From NCBI RefSeq assembly GCF_030272615.1, contig NC_081405.1, forward strand, positions 312,391,235 through 312,455,234: a stretch of 64,000 nt of DNA. The letters run 5' to 3'. The position numbers and the translations under genes are program-made. The DNA is from Cryptomeria japonica. Taxonomy: Eukaryota > Streptophyta > Pinopsida > Cupressales > Cupressaceae. The notes under the pieces were generated by a model. The model had not been told where the DNA came from and did not search any database. It worked only from the letters and a program-made list of their open reading frames with translations. Within the stretch, counting starts at the first letter, position 1, and every line of letters begins with the position of its first letter. Below, in pieces: positions 12,640 to 23,822 of the stretch.

Positions 12640-13376
12640 AAAAATTAGGATCATGGGAAGATGGAAATGATTTATAATAGTCAATTGGTTTGATGGGAGA
12701 AAGTTGCAACACATTAGCATTCATCAACCTCAACATTATACTATGCAAAGACTCAAAAAGAGGAGTTAATTCTTTTCTAAAGTGTTTGCATAAAGGGGCC
12801 ATACCTAGTGTCATGACTACCACTTAAATGGATGTTATCATTTATCTAGATGAAACCTTTGTTGTGTTTGAACTTCATAAATTATTGTTGATCACTCGCA
12901 TTCTTGTCTACTAGATCCATTGAAGAGGATGGTTCAAATTAACTCACTTGAAGCCAATAATTATAAAGCAATGCACATAATTGCGTAAAAGAAGTAAACT
13001 CAAAAAATAGAATCTTATCTCTATTATAATTTTGTAAATTAGCAATAAAAATTCTTTGAACATCATAATCAGGTATATGATAAGAAATTTGAGAATGCAA
13101 ATGATCATATCTACCAATAAAATCAGTCACTTTTTCTTTAACTCCCTACTTACAATAAATCAAATCAGTCAAAGTTATATTAGGACCAATGTTATCTTAA
13201 AATTGTTGAATGAAATCATTAGCCAATTGTTGAAAAGAAGTAATAGAATAAAGAGACAAAGAATAATACCATTGCAAGGCTTTATGTCTAAAATTTCAAG
13301 TAAATAATTTTAACATGAGTGTTTGATCATGAGAAAAATGTAAGGAAGCTAAGTAATGGAACAACTTCCTACACAA
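12640..13376 (-). pseudogene. Gag of element G, C-terminal part (broken)
   Basis: Minus-strand reading gives a gypsy retrotrans_gag region. It runs FSHDQTLMLKLFT, then NFRHKALQWYYS (13260-13340), then TDFIGRYDHLHSQISYHIPD, and ends FTSFTQLCALLYNYWLQVS (12939-13130). At least one internal stop lies between LFT and NFRHK. The frame continues into the N-terminal gag part at 23823-24700 once LTR C and element A are removed, shown by KKFSTLC joining RKLFHYLASLHFS. Confidence 0.65.
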
Positions 13377-13853
13377 ACCTTGAGAGGAGAATAATGTAAA
13401 AAATATATACAAATCATTACAACCATTACAGAAACTTAACAGAAATAAACATAATAACATTCATACCACAACATAGTGATTTACGTGGGGAAAACCCTTT
13501 CGGGAGAAAAAATCCACACTCCAAAAGCAACTCAATATATTATTCAAAAATCAATAACATATTATAATATACTTGCAAAGAAATCTCTTCATAAGAGTAC
13601 CACTAATTAGAGATTCAGAGGTAACTCAATAGCCATAAGACTCTTACACACAACCTCTATCTTACTAGAAAACCTTATCTCCAATCTAGATGCCCTATGA
13701 CGTGTCAAAATACACATCAACAGGCTTCCCTCCCTTTTACAACTCATTTATGTGTTTGATGCATCTTATATTTCCTATTTCAGGAATCCAAATTTTTGGA
13801 GGCCATAACTTGTGAACCGTATATCTAATTGACAAACCATTTGTGTTAGGATA
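13377..13853 (-). mobile_element. Copia-type LTR C, left part
   Basis: Begins just after gag sequence CTACACAA. It includes the landmark TTTACGTGGGGAAAACCC followed by a mirrored GGGAGAAAAAATCC, as in the copia LTRs of A. It ends GACAAACCATTTG where element A starts; the other half resumes at 23494. CTACACAA recurs at the right end (23822-23829), consistent with a target duplication. The exact ends are uncertain because TG/CA termini are not clear. Confidence 0.6.
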
Positions 13854-14390
13854 ACCTATGGACATCTGAGAGGGGGGGAGGGTGAATTAGTTGTCAATAG
13901 ATTATAAAAATTTAAGCACACAAAACCTTTTATTGGAATACATAAACCAAATACCATAATAGAAGATATAACAATTAAGCATAAACATAAATCATAGAAT
14001 AATTACCAACCATCCATAACACATAACACCATGATTTGTACGTGGAAAACCTGATAAAGGGAAAAACCATGGTGGAAAGCCTACCCACAATTGGATGATA
14101 CTTCTGTAGAAAGTATGTGATTACAATAAGAGGGGCTTGCACATGCAGGAAGGTCAATAGCCTAGACCGCACTGCTCATCACAAAAGGAGCCTCACTGGC
14201 TACAAAATAAATCCAGACTACAATCCGAAAAGATGAGTAAATTGCAAGAATAGCATCTCCTATGTCTAAGTACAGTTTTAGTTAATCTCAATACCAGAGG
14301 TCTTAAACCTCTTTCACAAACCTAATTCAATCACCTATGATCCACCAAAACCTTTGCATATGATTACAACTTTATTCACACGCAGACAGT
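13854..14390 (-). repeat. LTR fragment of A family (terminal 537 bp)
   Basis: Starts TGTTAGGATAACC like 22284 and aligns with the first ~540 bp of the 5' LTR up to TATTCACACGCAGA. It then switches into the related LTR B. It carries the landmark GTACGTGGAAAACC and an inverted CCATGGTGG. Confidence 0.75.
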
Positions 14391-15243
14391 TTAAATAACC
14401 GGAAGACAACTGAGAAGGGGGGTGAATTAGTTGTCACAGATTACTGGAACCATTAGCAATTTAAACTTTAATACTGGAAGCCAAAACATTAATACTGGAA
14501 TAGCAATTAAACCAATTAAGCATAAACAATAATCATAGAATAAAATCCATCCACATAACACCAAGATTTGTACGTGGAAAACCCAGTAAAGGGAAAAACC
14601 ATAGTGGGAAGCCTGCCCACAATCAGATAATACTTCTGTATTAAGTATGTGAATTGCAATTGAGGGGCCTAAACTTGCAGGAAGTCCAAAATCCTAGAGC
14701 GCATTGCTCATCACAAAAGGAGCCTCATTGACTACATAGAAATCTAGACTACAATCCAGATAAGTGTTGAACTGCAAAAGATAGCATCTCCTATGCCTGC
14801 GTATAGTTATATTTAAGCTCAATACTGGAGGACTTAATCCTCTTACATAAACCCAATTCGATCTCCAATGATCGACTAACTCCTCTACCTAAATGATATT
14901 ACATTATTCGCACATTACATTCCTTGACCACGACCTCTAATAATAACCATGAGGATCTACAATGAGATCTTACATCTATTTATACAAACCCTCAACCATA
15001 AACAATCAAGTCGGCCACCAGATAATAAACCAATTACATAATTACAAGCCATGTCAATCTTAGACCAAACAAATAATATCAACACATAATATATCCCAAA
15101 AATACATCAATAGGTCCTATCCACATGTTACATTAAAGCCGATCCATAACCTAGATCAACTAGGACCAAGTATAGGTCCACATACCATAGTAATGATCTC
15201 CAACTGCCAAGTCTCAAACATGATCACCAACAACATCCTGAAA
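14391..15243 (-). repeat. LTR B (A-related subfamily), left part
   Basis: Similar but clearly diverged from the A LTR: TAACCGGAAGACAACTGAG..., GTACGTGGAAAACCCAG..., and a TATTTATACAA motif (minus-strand TATA-like). It is broken at TGAAA (15239-15243) by a solo LTR and resumes at 16374. Confidence 0.65.
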
Positions 15244-16368
15244 TGTTGGCTTGATGATAATTGTAATTTATTCATCACTTGTTGTCATTGATGAAACACT
15301 CTCACACACGTATATGATCACATTGGCTACCGGTATAACTTCAATTGGTTTTTACTACCAACCGGTATGTTTAAGGTCTATCCCTAACCGGTACTTTGTG
15401 TCAACCGGCATGTGCCTAAGAGATAACCTATGGTAACACTAAGTCGACATCAAAGTGAAGATAAAGTTGAAGGTGAAGATCAAGTGGAAGATTCATGGAC
15501 AATGATTCACTAGTTTTATTCCAACCAGTATTGACTTCTCTAACGAGTATCTGATTTTGTGATGCGTTACCAGCACCATTTGTTTGGTGGTCATTTTATG
15601 TTTAAATGTCTAGATACATTGCACCTAGGAAATTGTGTTCCTATGACTGACATAAGGTTTGAATGCATATTTAAATACATCCTAGTGAAGCATTTAAAGA
15701 GAAATGAAAAAGAGAGAACAGATATAGTAGAGGCGATCTATGTGAATACTTTTGCTGAAGAGCGATAAGTGTTTAGATGGAGAGAAGTGTTGAATGTACT
15801 TAGAATGATCTGATCAAGCAAGTTTGTGCTACTCAGAATAGGTCAAATCTTTCTTGTTGTTTTCTAATCATTACAACAGAACTAAATCCCCTAACCAGGT
15901 AAGATCTAACAAGCTTCATTGTACAAATCCTCTAACAAGGTGATCCATTAGTTTGGATTCTAAAATCCTATTTAACCATCCAATTGTAGTCAGTGTGACT
16001 CCTATTTAATCATCCATAAGGTTCTCTTAACAGGGTATAAGCTTCTAATCAAGCTTGGGATCTCTAACAAGATTTGCTCCTAGCAAAGCTCCTTTGTAAG
16101 ACCTTAACTGGTCAGTTTTCTATTACTGCAGATAGTTAACTTGTGAGTTCCATCTCACCGTGGTTTTTACCTATTTGGGTTTTCCACGTATAAACACTTG
16201 TGTTATGGTGGATGTTCTACTTTATGTGGATGCTATTATTTCATTTTGGATAGTATATATTTTGTTTAACTACTTGGTTAAGTTCATCTACCAGTTAGTG
16301 TTTAAAGTAGTGGTTGTTTTGGTGTCATTGATTCACCCCCCCCCTCTTAGTGCTTTTCAAGACCATCA
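15244..16368 (+). mobile_element. Solo copia-type LTR, TSD TGAAA
   Basis: 1125 bp from TGTTGGCTTGATG to AAGACCATCA. It is flanked by TGAAA at 15239-15243 and 16369-16373, so the insertion is precise. On the plus strand it carries CACCGTGGTTTTTACC and GGGTTTTCCACG followed later by GATTCACCCCCCCCTCT, the same order as the 3' halves of the E and F LTRs. No internal region remains, which fits LTR-LTR recombination. Confidence 0.85.
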
Positions 16369-16373
16369 TGAAA

Positions 16374-16727
16374 CTCCATCAGAAGCTACACCAACACCAC
16401 TTATGCAATTCATCAAATATCTCCACCAAAAGCTTTGCTAGTGAAACCCTTGTTGGAACCAAAAACCAATCTTCTAAGCAAGCAGGATAGCATCCGATCA
16501 CCAGACCAAAACCAATTGACCAAATATGAGTATGAGTATCATGAACAAGCTAGTTCCATCATCAGACTATACCAGAGCCTACCGGATCATGTCAAATCTA
16601 AGTTAACAAAAAATGACTTAACCTATCGAAACCAGAAGGGTGTCGGTAAAGCATCCAAACAGCTAGTGTTGGCATCAATGATAAAATATCAATGCAACAC
16701 ATAATCAATTCCACCAAATGGCCAACA
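16374..16727 (-). repeat. LTR B, right part
   Basis: Resumes LTR B after the solo LTR: CACCAACACCACTTA..., AGCTAGTGTTGGCATCA..., ending ACCAAATGGCCAACA. It corresponds to the last ~350 bp of the A LTR (plus-strand order). It joins directly to GATTTGTACGTGG of the next LTR copy. Confidence 0.65.
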
Positions 16728-17754
16728 GATTTGTACGTGGAAAACTTGATAAAGGGAAAAACCATGGTGGGAAGCCTACCCGTAGTCAGATAATAATTCT
16801 GTAGCAAGTATGTGATTATGATAAGAGGGGCTTGCGCATGCAGGAAGGCCAACAGCCTAGAGCGCACTACTCATCACAAAAGGAGCCTCACTTACTACAA
16901 AATAAATCCAAATTACAATCTGGAAAGATGAATTAACTGCAAGAATAGCATCTCCTATGTTTGAGTACAATTTCGGTTAATCTCAATACCAGAGGTCTTA
17001 AACCTCTTTCACAAACCTAATTTGATCACCTATGATCGACCAAAACCTCTGCATATGATTACAACTTTATTCGCACACAGATAATCCCATAACCTTCATA
17101 CCATGATCTACAAAGAGATCTTACATCATATTTATACAACTCGGGACCTAAACAATTAGGTAGGCCACCTAAAAGATAATACAATAGATCCATTACATAA
17201 TCCCATAAACCAATAATAAACCAATTCGGCCTAAGACCAAAACAACATAAACCAAACATTAAATCCAACTGGTGACGCATTGGGAGCATCAACCAACACG
17301 TTACATAAACCGGTCCATAGCCTAACGAAATAACCACTGGACCTAAAATAGGTCGCCATAAGCCAAATAAAATATGATGAACAACTAGAACATGAACATG
17401 ATAACCATCAGCATCTTAATAACCTTCTAGAGTTTGCACCAACACCACTTATCAGATTCACCAAAAGATCTTCATCAAGGCATTAATGGTAGAACTCTTA
17501 TTGGTAACCAAAATCCTTACTAGCACATATGATGGCATTTGGATCATCAAATCCCAAACCAAAGGAATGTGATACACATCAGGAACACATGAATAACCAA
17601 TTCCAATAGCTGGACCAAAATTGGAGACAAATCTCCAGATCAACATGATAATCCAACCACTCTACCGGAAGCTAGTAGACAACAAAACAGCTAGTGTTAA
17701 CATGAGTGACAAATATCAATGCAACATATAATCAATTCCTCCAAATTGCCAACA
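16728..17754 (-). repeat. 3' LTR of copia element A, truncated at its outer end
   Basis: Aligns to about 22470-23493 of the 5' LTR and ends CCAAATTGCCAACA right against the PPT. The first ~185 bp of the LTR (plus-strand order) are missing here, although they exist in the fragment at 13854. A minus-strand TATA-like TATAAATATGATG lies near 17125-17145. Confidence 0.75.
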
Positions 17755-17766
17755 ATCTCCCCCTTT
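17755..17766 (-). promoter_or_regulatory. Polypurine tract of element A
   Basis: Minus strand AAAGGGGGAGAT directly followed by TGTTGGCAATTTGG, the 3' LTR start. The identical PPT occurs in elements E and F. Confidence 0.85.
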
Positions 17767-18120
17767 GGCATTCATGGCAACACTAGATGTAAAAAACATC
17801 CAAGTGCCAAGAAGTGCCAAACAAGTCTCCCCCAAAGGAAGACATCCAACAATCTCCCCAAAATGATATGATAATGAATTTTTGATCCAACAGACAAACC
17901 TCCCCTTGTGAATGACATCCCCGTTAAGCTCTTTTTTTCACATAAATATCTCTCCCCGTTTGACATCAATGCCAAAATGTAACATAAACAACAAAGAAAA
18001 GTCATAAAACCTCTGAACCACACAGCTAACTACTCCCCCTAAGTAGTAGCACCACCTTATCAATCTGGAATGAATGATAGTTCTAAAAATGCATGTCAAA
18101 TTGATGCCAATCAACATCAC
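17767..18120 (-). other. 3' untranslated region of element A
   Basis: About 350 bp between the RNase H stop and the PPT. It is rich in short pyrimidine runs (CTCCCC) on the plus strand, i.e. several PPT-like purine runs in element orientation. No reading frame is recognised. Confidence 0.6.
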
Positions 18121-18660
18121 TCAAGTCTCTACCGGAGGGGCAGAAACTCCCAATTTGTCTCTGAAGTACTCAAATGATTCCTTATGAAAAGGTTTAGTGA
18201 AGATATCTGCAATCTTCTCTTTAGTGTTCACATAAACCAGTCTGACTTCATTTGCTTCCACCTTCTCCTTCAGAAAATTATACTTGATAGAAATATGCTT
18301 AGTCTTCGAATGAAATACCGGATTCTTTGATATGTCAATAGCAGTAGAGTTATCATAGTGAATAACTACTAGTTCATTACAATCCACCCTTATATCCTTC
18401 AACATTTGCTTCATCCATAGAACTTGTGTACAGTTAGTAGCAGTAGCAACATACTCATCTTCAGTAGTAGATAAAGAAGTACATAATTGTTTCTTGTTGA
18501 TCCATGAAACAAGTTTCTTTCCAAGAAAGAAAGCTCCATTGGATGTGCTCTTCCGATCATCAACATCTCCAGCCCAATCGGCATTTGTGTATTCACATAG
18601 TGTAAAGTCATCATTTTTAGGATACCACAAACCATACTCATTTGTTCCTTGCAAATACCT
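18121..18660 (-). pseudogene. Copia RNase H of element A
   Basis: Reads GLWYPKNDDFTLCEYTNADWAGDVDDRKSTS, then GAFFLGKKLVSW, ...STTEDEYVA and HYDNSTAIDISKNPVFHSKTKH, ending with DIFTKPFHKESFEYFRDKLG. The catalytic acids (D of ADWAGD, E of TEDEY, D of YDNSTA) are visible, with TEDEY in place of the usual AEAEY. The 178-codon frame is open to its stop at 18121. The bridge from RT (18684) to this frame is shortened and shifted, so about 60-70 residues usually found between RT and RNase H are missing. Confidence 0.85.
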
Positions 18661-18683
18661 CCAATCATTATATCCGGTCTAGT

Positions 18684-19685
18684 CTAAGTCAATAATAATA
18701 AACCTCCAATCATAGATTTATACCTTGTAGGATTTATCAAAGCTGATGCATCATTCTTTGTTAATTTCTCACTTGTAACCATAAGGGTACCAACCGGTTT
18801 GGAATTTTCCATACCAAATTTCTTGAACAACTCTTCAGCATACTTAGTTTCACAGATGAAATTACCTTTATCATTCTGAGTAATCTGCAAACCTAAGAAA
18901 AATTTCATCTCCCCAAGCATAGACATCTCAAATTCATTCTTCATAGTTTCAGAGAATTCCATACATAACTTATCCTCACCTCCAAATATGATACAATCAA
19001 CAAAGACTTCAATAATCAATATGTTATCATCAGTAATATTATAATATAAGTTGTTGTCAACATTACCTTTAGTGAAACCAAGCTTCAAAAGATATTTGTC
19101 CAATCTAGCATACCAAGCTCTAGGGGCTTGTTTCAATCCATATAAAGCTTTCCTTAACCTGCAAACCATGTTTTTGTCATCTAAAAGTGAAAATCCATCA
19201 GGTTACTCAATGTAAACTTCCTCTTCAAGATCTCCATTCAAAAATTCACACTTAACATCCATCAGATAAAACTTGTATTTCTTATGGGAAGCATAAGCAA
19301 GAAATAATCTCATAGCTTCAATCCTAGCTACCAGAGCAAAAGTCTCATCATAATCAATTCCTTCCTTCTAAGAATATTCTTTACATACCAATCTAGCCTT
19401 ATTCCTCACAACTTGTCCATCCTCATTCAATTTATTCCTAAAAACCCATTTAGTTCTAATAACATTCTTATTTTTAGGTTGGGGAACTAAATTCCATGTG
19501 TTGTTTTTCTCAATATGATCTAATTCCTCTTCCATAGCTTTCATCCAATAGTCATTCTTACAAGATTCAATAACTAATATTGTTTCAACTTGAGTAATTA
19601 AACATACCTCATCAGTTGCCAACCTTCTTCTTGCCATTACTCCTTTATTCTTGTCTCGAATGATCTGATCTTCTGAATGATTTAA
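18684..19685 (-). pseudogene. Copia reverse transcriptase of element A (broken)
   Basis: N-terminal RT is at 19368-19637 (WMKAMEEELDHIEKNNTWNLV, KWVFRNKLNEDG, ARLVCKEYS). A segment with stops follows at 19170-19367, then the C-terminal RT at 18684-19169 (LRKALYGLKQAPRAWY, KFFLGLQITQ). The catalytic YVDD box is FVDC (near 19000), losing one metal-binding aspartate. With the frameshifts, this means no active enzyme. Copia-type by sequence and by position after integrase. Confidence 0.85.
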
Positions 19686-19907
19686 CCTTACATACCTAGG
19701 AGTCTTCTGACTTTCTGTTCCTCTGCTCTAATCTTCAGTTACTGTTGAATTTTCTAATACTGTCAGGGTAATTGGTTCAACATTTTGTTTTGGTACAGGT
19801 TCTACCAGTTCAGTTATGATCATCTCCACTTTCGGTTCTCTCTCATAATTTCTGATTTGACCTTTGTACAACTCATCCACCTTGACATTAGCACTTTCCA
19901 CAATTCT

Positions 19908-20705
19908 CTACAATCTTTTGTTATAACATATATATACTTTCCTTTTATTAAAATAACCAATAAATATCCCTTCATCACATCTAGGATCAAACTTCTCAAT
20001 GGAATCATCTCTTTTAATATAGCATTTACTACCAAAGATTTTGAAATACTTAACTATAGGTGTATGACCAAACCATAACTCATAAGGTGTCTTATCGGTG
20101 TCTCTGTTGATATCAACTCTGTTAAATGTGTATACCATGGTCATATCTTCTCTCCAATAGATATGAGGCAAATTAGCTTCCATCATCATATTTCTAGCCG
20201 CATCTAAGATAGTTATGTTCTTTCTTTCCACAACACCATTCTGCTGAGGTGTTCGAGGAGCAGACAATTGTCTCCTTATCTCATGCTTCTTATAATAATT
20301 GTTAAATTCACCAGATGTGAATTCACCACCCTGATCTAACCTTAATCATTTAATCTTCAACCCTATCTCTATCTCAACTTTAGCCTTAAATATCTTAAAC
20401 TTGTCAAAAGCTTCAGATTTCTCCCTTAGAAAAGTAACCCACATCATTCTAGAATAATCATCAATGATTAGCATGAAATATCTATCACCTTGAAAAGTAT
20501 TTATTCTAGCAGGGCCACACAAATCAGTATGAATAAGATCAAGAACATCGGTAGATTTGTCTTGTATACTTTTAAAAGAAGTTATGACTTTCTTTCCCAT
20601 TTGACATTCCTTAGATACCAAATTATAGGGCTTCACAATCTTAAGTATATCTCTAATAGCCTTAGTTGAACTGATCTTTACAATGTAATAAAAATTTATA
20701 TGATA
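19908..20705 (-). pseudogene. Copia integrase of element A (broken)
   Basis: The pre-integrase/rve part at 20346-20636 contains DLIHTDLCGPARI and FMLIIDDYSRMMWVTFL with catalytic aspartates. The part at 19908-20267 contains SAPRTPQQNGVVERKNITIL with the catalytic glutamate, then GYFNKRKVYICYN of the C-terminal region. Stops and a frameshift separate the halves near 20268-20345. Confidence 0.85.
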
Positions 20706-22227
20706 CTAATAAAATTGTGCAATCAAACATGTCTTCTCACCGGAGTTCAAATGAAAGATGTTACCTATAGTCCGTGTACCGGTTGCAATCTCCAATCCAA
20801 ATCTGTTAATGATTTTGTATTTTCCATCCTTGAACTGTAATTGAAATCCCTTATCCACCAACTGTCCTACACTCAAAAGATTATGCCTTAACCCTTCAAC
20901 ATAATAAACATTATCAGTGTTATGCTTACCATCAAATGATATAGTTCCTCTTCCTCTAATCATACATGCTTTGTCATCTCCAAATATAACCAATCTACCA
21001 TCAAATTCTTGCAAAGATAAAAATTTCCTTGTCTCCAGTCATATGATGTGAACATCCATCTATCACCCATTCATCCTTGTCTTCAAATTTAGTAGCAAGG
21101 GCCTTTTCCTCATTTTGAAAAACTTGTGAATGAGCATCTTCCTTGATAGCCAAAAATACCCATTCCTTTCCACTGTCTGATCCACTGGCTGAATCTTGTG
21201 CCAGTTCATAATTAAAATCAGTCACACCTTCCTCATCTGCATAGTAACATGATTTGTGTTTGTTTCTCCTGTACTTATGCTTGTTTAGATAATCATGGTT
21301 AGGCCCCAAAAATCTTCTAGCTTTCTCTTCAAATCTTGAATTCCTTTCAGGATATCTCGATGCAAAATGACCTATCTTATTAAATGCAAAACATTTAAAA
21401 GGTGATTTTCCTTCATACTTACTTCCTGTCGGATCTTTAGGTACTCTTCTAGAAAATAGGGCTTCAAGTTTCTCAAAATCATCATCTTCTTTCTTTATTT
21501 CCTCTAGTTCCTTTGCATATAAAGCTTTCCAATCACTCTTTTTGGTTGATGATGTAGATGTGTGAAAAGCATATTTAGTCTTTGTAGCTCCTTGAGGACC
21601 AATTTCTTGAAGCTCAAAAGCAGATAATTTTCCAACCAAAGTATCTCTGTTAATAGAAGTGTTAGCCAGTGTTTTTAGCTCATTAATTGTAGTATTCTTC
21701 ATCTTGTAACATGGTGGCAAAGCTCTCAATACTTTAGAAACAATCTCATCTTCACTCAGAGATCCACCACAACACTGAATTCCCATAACAATTTCATTTA
21801 CTCTTTTCATAAAAGCAGTAATCTGTTCATCTTCTTTCATCTTCAGATTCTCATACCTAACCCGTTAACCATCAAGTTTAGCTATTTTAACAGTAGGGTG
21901 ACCTTCATTCAGAGCATCCAACTTATCCCATATAGCCTTCACAAATGATTGGTCAGTTAATCCTATAATTTTTTGATCAAAAAGTTCACTTAAGAGTGCT
22001 TCTCTATCTCTATAATCATTCTCAATGTCCTTATCCAAGGTTGCCGAAGGAGGATTTCTAGATGTCGGATTATGAGGAGTATATCCCTTCTCCTTGACTT
22101 CCCAAATCTCTTTCCCAATACATCTCAAATTAGTTTCCATCTTAATCTTTCATGCCTTGTAATTTATCAAATCAAGCTTAGGGTTTTCTCTCCAAAAAAT
22201 AGATGCAGTTGAACTATTAGTTGCCAT
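20706..22227 (-). pseudogene. Copia gag and protease of element A (broken)
   Basis: The likely start is ATG at 22227 (MATNSSTASIFW). Gag follows (21865-22140; then 21001-21840 with ITAFMKRVNEIVMGIQCCG). The zinc knuckle near 21390 is CFAFNKIGHFASRYP, in which two cysteines of CX2CX4HX4C are lost. The protease site reads VIDGCSHHMTGD: the usual VIDSGCSHHMTGD with the Ser of the DSG triad deleted. A frame change near 21005 leads into 20706-21014 (YVEGLRHNLLSVGQL), the protease-integrase linker. Not functional. Confidence 0.8.
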
Positions 22228-22269
22228 AGGATCTTCCTCAAGTGGTTAAGCTTTTGCAGAGAGGACCAA

Positions 22270-22283
22270 GCTCTTATACCAAT
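22270..22283 (-). promoter_or_regulatory. Primer-binding site of element A
   Basis: Minus strand ATTGGTATAAGAGC lies immediately after the 5' LTR end (...CCTAACA). It is close to the plant initiator-Met PBS TGGTATCAGAGC, with one change. Confidence 0.8.
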
Positions 22284-23493
22284 TGTTAGGATAACCAGTG
22301 GACAACTGAGAGGGGAGGTGAATCAGTTGTCAATAGATTATAAAACTTTAAGCACACAAAACCTTTTACCGGAATGCATAAACCAAATACAAGAATAGCA
22401 GATATAACAATTAAAGATAAGCATAAATCATAGAATGATTACCAACCATCCATAACACATAACACAATTATTTGTATGTGGAAAACTTGGTAAAGGGAAA
22501 AACCATGGTGGGAAGCCTACCCACAATCAAATAATACTTCTATAGCAAGTATGTGATTACAATAAGAGGGTCTCGCACATGCAGGAAGGCCAATAGCCTA
22601 GAGTTCACTACTCATCACAAAAGGAGCCTCACTGACTACAAAATAAATCTAGACTACAATCTGGAAAGATGAATGAAATGCAAGAATAGAATCTCTTATG
22701 CCTGAGTATAGTTCTGGTTAAGCTTAATACCAGAGGTCTTAAACCTCTTTCACAAACCTAATTCAATCACCTATGATCGACCAAAACCTCTGCATATGAT
22801 TACAACTTTATTCACACGCAGATAATCCCATAACCTTCGTACCATGATCTACAAAGAGATCTTACATCATATTTATACCAATGCGGGACCTAAACAATTA
22901 GTTTGGCCACCTAAAAGATAATACAATATATTTGTTACATAATCCTACAAACCAATGATAAACCAAGTTGGCCTAAGACCAAAACAACATAAACCAAACA
23001 GTAAATTCAACCGGTCACGCATCGGGAGCATCAACCAACACGTTACATAAATTGGTCCATAACCTAACAGAATAACCACCAAACCCAAAATAGGTTGCCA
23101 TAAGTCAAATGAAACACCACGAACAACTATAACACGAACATGATAACCATCAACATCTTGATAACCTTCTAGAAGCCGCACCAACACCACTTAGTGGATT
23201 CACCAAAAGATCTTCATCAATGCATTGTCGGTAGAACCCTTACCGGTAACCAATTGGCTTACTAGAACATATGATAGCATCTTAATCATCAAATCTCGAA
23301 CCAACTGAATGTGATACACATCAAGAACACATGAATAACCAATCCAAACCAATTCCAACAATGAGACCAAAACTAGAGACAAATATCCAGATCAACATCA
23401 TAATCCAACCACTCTACTGGAAGTCGGTAGACAACAAAATAGCTAGTGTTGACATCAGTGCAACACATAATCAATTCCTCCAAATTGCCAACA
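22284..23493 (-). repeat. 5' LTR of copia element A
   Basis: 1210 bp, TGTTAGGATAACC to AATTGCCAACA on the plus strand. It contains GTATGTGGAAAAC and a mirrored CCATGGTGGG, and a minus-strand TATA-like motif at about 22865-22880 (CATATTTATACC). It is adjacent to the PBS on one side and to LTR C on the other. Confidence 0.85.
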
Positions 23494-23822
23494 GTTTGAA
23501 GCATCAGAAAGCTCAAAAGTGCTATATCAACTCGTAAATCGATACACCATTCACTACTACTTTTCAAGGCATTTTGGAGGGTCTAAAGTTCTCAAAATTA
23601 ATTTTAAACCTTTCATCACACCCCTCCAAAATGGAAACTTTAATATCTTCAAAACTAGTTGTGATCTTGCAATGAAACTTTACCGATATGCTTATCTAGC
23701 CAACCAAAAGCTTTGGGGAGAATTTTACATCATTTCATGCTCAAATGAAAACTTACTATAAATAGTAACCTCATGTAAATGCAAGGTTGAGACACCATTT
23801 TCCCAACAAAAAATCACTACAC
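23494..23822 (-). mobile_element. Copia-type LTR C, right part
   Basis: Continues LTR C across the element A insertion: ...GACAAACC(A)TTTG joins GTTTGAAGCATCAGAAAGC. It ends near CCCAACAAAAAATCA before gag sequence CTACACAAGG. Total LTR C is about 0.8 kb with no internal region found, so it is best read as a solo LTR. Confidence 0.6.

Larger units (their letters stand above)
13854..23493 (-). mobile_element. Copia element A, degenerate, with rearranged 3' LTR region
   Basis: Minus-strand Ty1/copia element: 5' LTR 22284-23493, PBS 22270-22283, gag-protease-integrase-RT-RNase H at 22227-18121, PPT 17755-17766, and a 3' LTR region at 13854-17754. Flanking bases are ATTTG (13849-13853) and GTTTG (23494-23498), a 4/5 match expected for an aged TSD, and LTR C reads continuously across them. 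The domain order integrase before RT identifies copia. The 3' LTR region is not a simple LTR: a left LTR piece, a second subfamily LTR (B) with a nested solo LTR, then most of an LTR again. Confidence 0.8.

Noticed and set aside
13377-13390. Clean TG start for LTR C at TGAGAGGAG (13381)
   Set aside because: The 5 bases before it (AACCT) do not match any bases after a CA at the right end, so the boundary is left approximate.
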